From the NCBI GenBank assembly GCA_035550315.1, contig DASZPL010000134.1, positions 1-20,773 on the forward strand: a stretch of 20,773 bases of DNA, in the 5' to 3' direction. This document shows, piece after piece, positions 20,697 to 20,773 of this stretch. This DNA comes from DASZPL01 sp035550315. Its GTDB lineage: Bacteria; Actinomycetota; Actinomycetes; JAFAQI01. The notes under the pieces are model-generated. The model was given only the letters and a program-made list of their open reading frames with translations, ran no database searches and was not told where the DNA came from. Made by a program: the position numbers and the translations under genes. Within the stretch, counting starts at the first letter, position 1. Every line of letters begins with the position of its first letter.

Positions 20697-20773
20697 GCCG
20701 CGCGCTGCAGCGCAGTGACCAGCCGGGTCATCGCCGACGCCAGGCCCCACCGCTCGGCCAGCATCGCCACATC
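20678..20773 (-). CDS. 3' end of an unidentified minus-strand gene (5' end outside window)
   Basis: On the minus strand the frame is open from the window edge to the TAA at 20680-20678. The last 31 residues include DVAMLAERWGLASAMTRL, a helical stretch that reads like real protein. It overlaps the end of helY by 19 bp, as other convergent pairs do in this locus. Too little is visible to name a family. Confidence 0.45.
   Translation of the reverse strand, partial: DVAMLAERWGLASAMTRLVTALQRAAQATPE

Noticed and set aside
1..20773. tRNA, rRNA, CRISPR arrays, insertion sequences or prophage genes
   Set aside because: Both strands were read for cloverleaf ends, regularly spaced repeats and transposase motifs, and none was seen.

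Overview
The window is a 20.8-kb piece of a high-GC actinobacterial chromosome carrying an almost complete Pup-proteasome locus. The combination of pup ending in GGQ, dop, pafA, the proteasomal ATPase ARC/Mpa, prcB/prcA, pafB/pafC, tatA/tatC and a HelY-type helicase is diagnostic for Actinomycetes. The order resembles the mycobacterial and streptomycete loci, but small interrupting genes suggest neither genus. I cannot fix the order; a Frankiales- or Jatrophihabitans-like lineage is only a guess.

Layout. 1-512: 3' part of a HAD phosphatase. 502-1338 (minus): RecB/Cas4-type nuclease. 1461-5330 (plus): M50 site-2 protease with CBS region, tRNA m1A58 methyltransferase and the ATPase ARC. 5435-6973: dop. 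6970-7305 (minus): small ABM-fold protein. 7400-9958 (plus): pup, an endonuclease VII-like zinc-finger protein coupled to pup, then prcB and prcA. 9939-10721 (minus): secreted trypsin-like protein that has lost two catalytic residues. 10837-12195: pafA. 12218-13288 (minus): DUF3866 protein. 13336-15248: pafB-pafC. 15347-17960: zinc-ribbon protein, 57-aa membrane protein, tatA, tatC and a diacylglycerol kinase-family gene. 17985-20696: helY. The 3' end of an unidentified minus-strand gene closes the window. There are no tRNA or rRNA genes, CRISPR arrays, insertion sequences or intergenic stretches over 300 bases.

How the genes work together. Dop deamidates the C-terminal Gln of Pup, PafA ligates Pup to lysines of target proteins, ARC unfolds the pupylated substrates and PrcB/PrcA degrade them; Dop also removes Pup. 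PafB/PafC are the WYL-domain activator pair of the LexA-independent DNA damage response. The main regulatory observation is that the promoters of pup and of the RecB-like nuclease share a TTGTCCG-N10-TAnnnT element resembling the promoter class that PafBC activates. Together with the nuclease gene behind pup, this suggests that Pup production and DNA processing are linked here. The pup upstream element, the duplicated-finger nuclease, the dead protease and several long perfect hairpins are the points most worth a second look.

Many genes have a -10 hexamer placed exactly 6 nt before the start codon, so leaderless transcription appears to be the rule. Four of the five convergent gene pairs overlap at their 3' ends.
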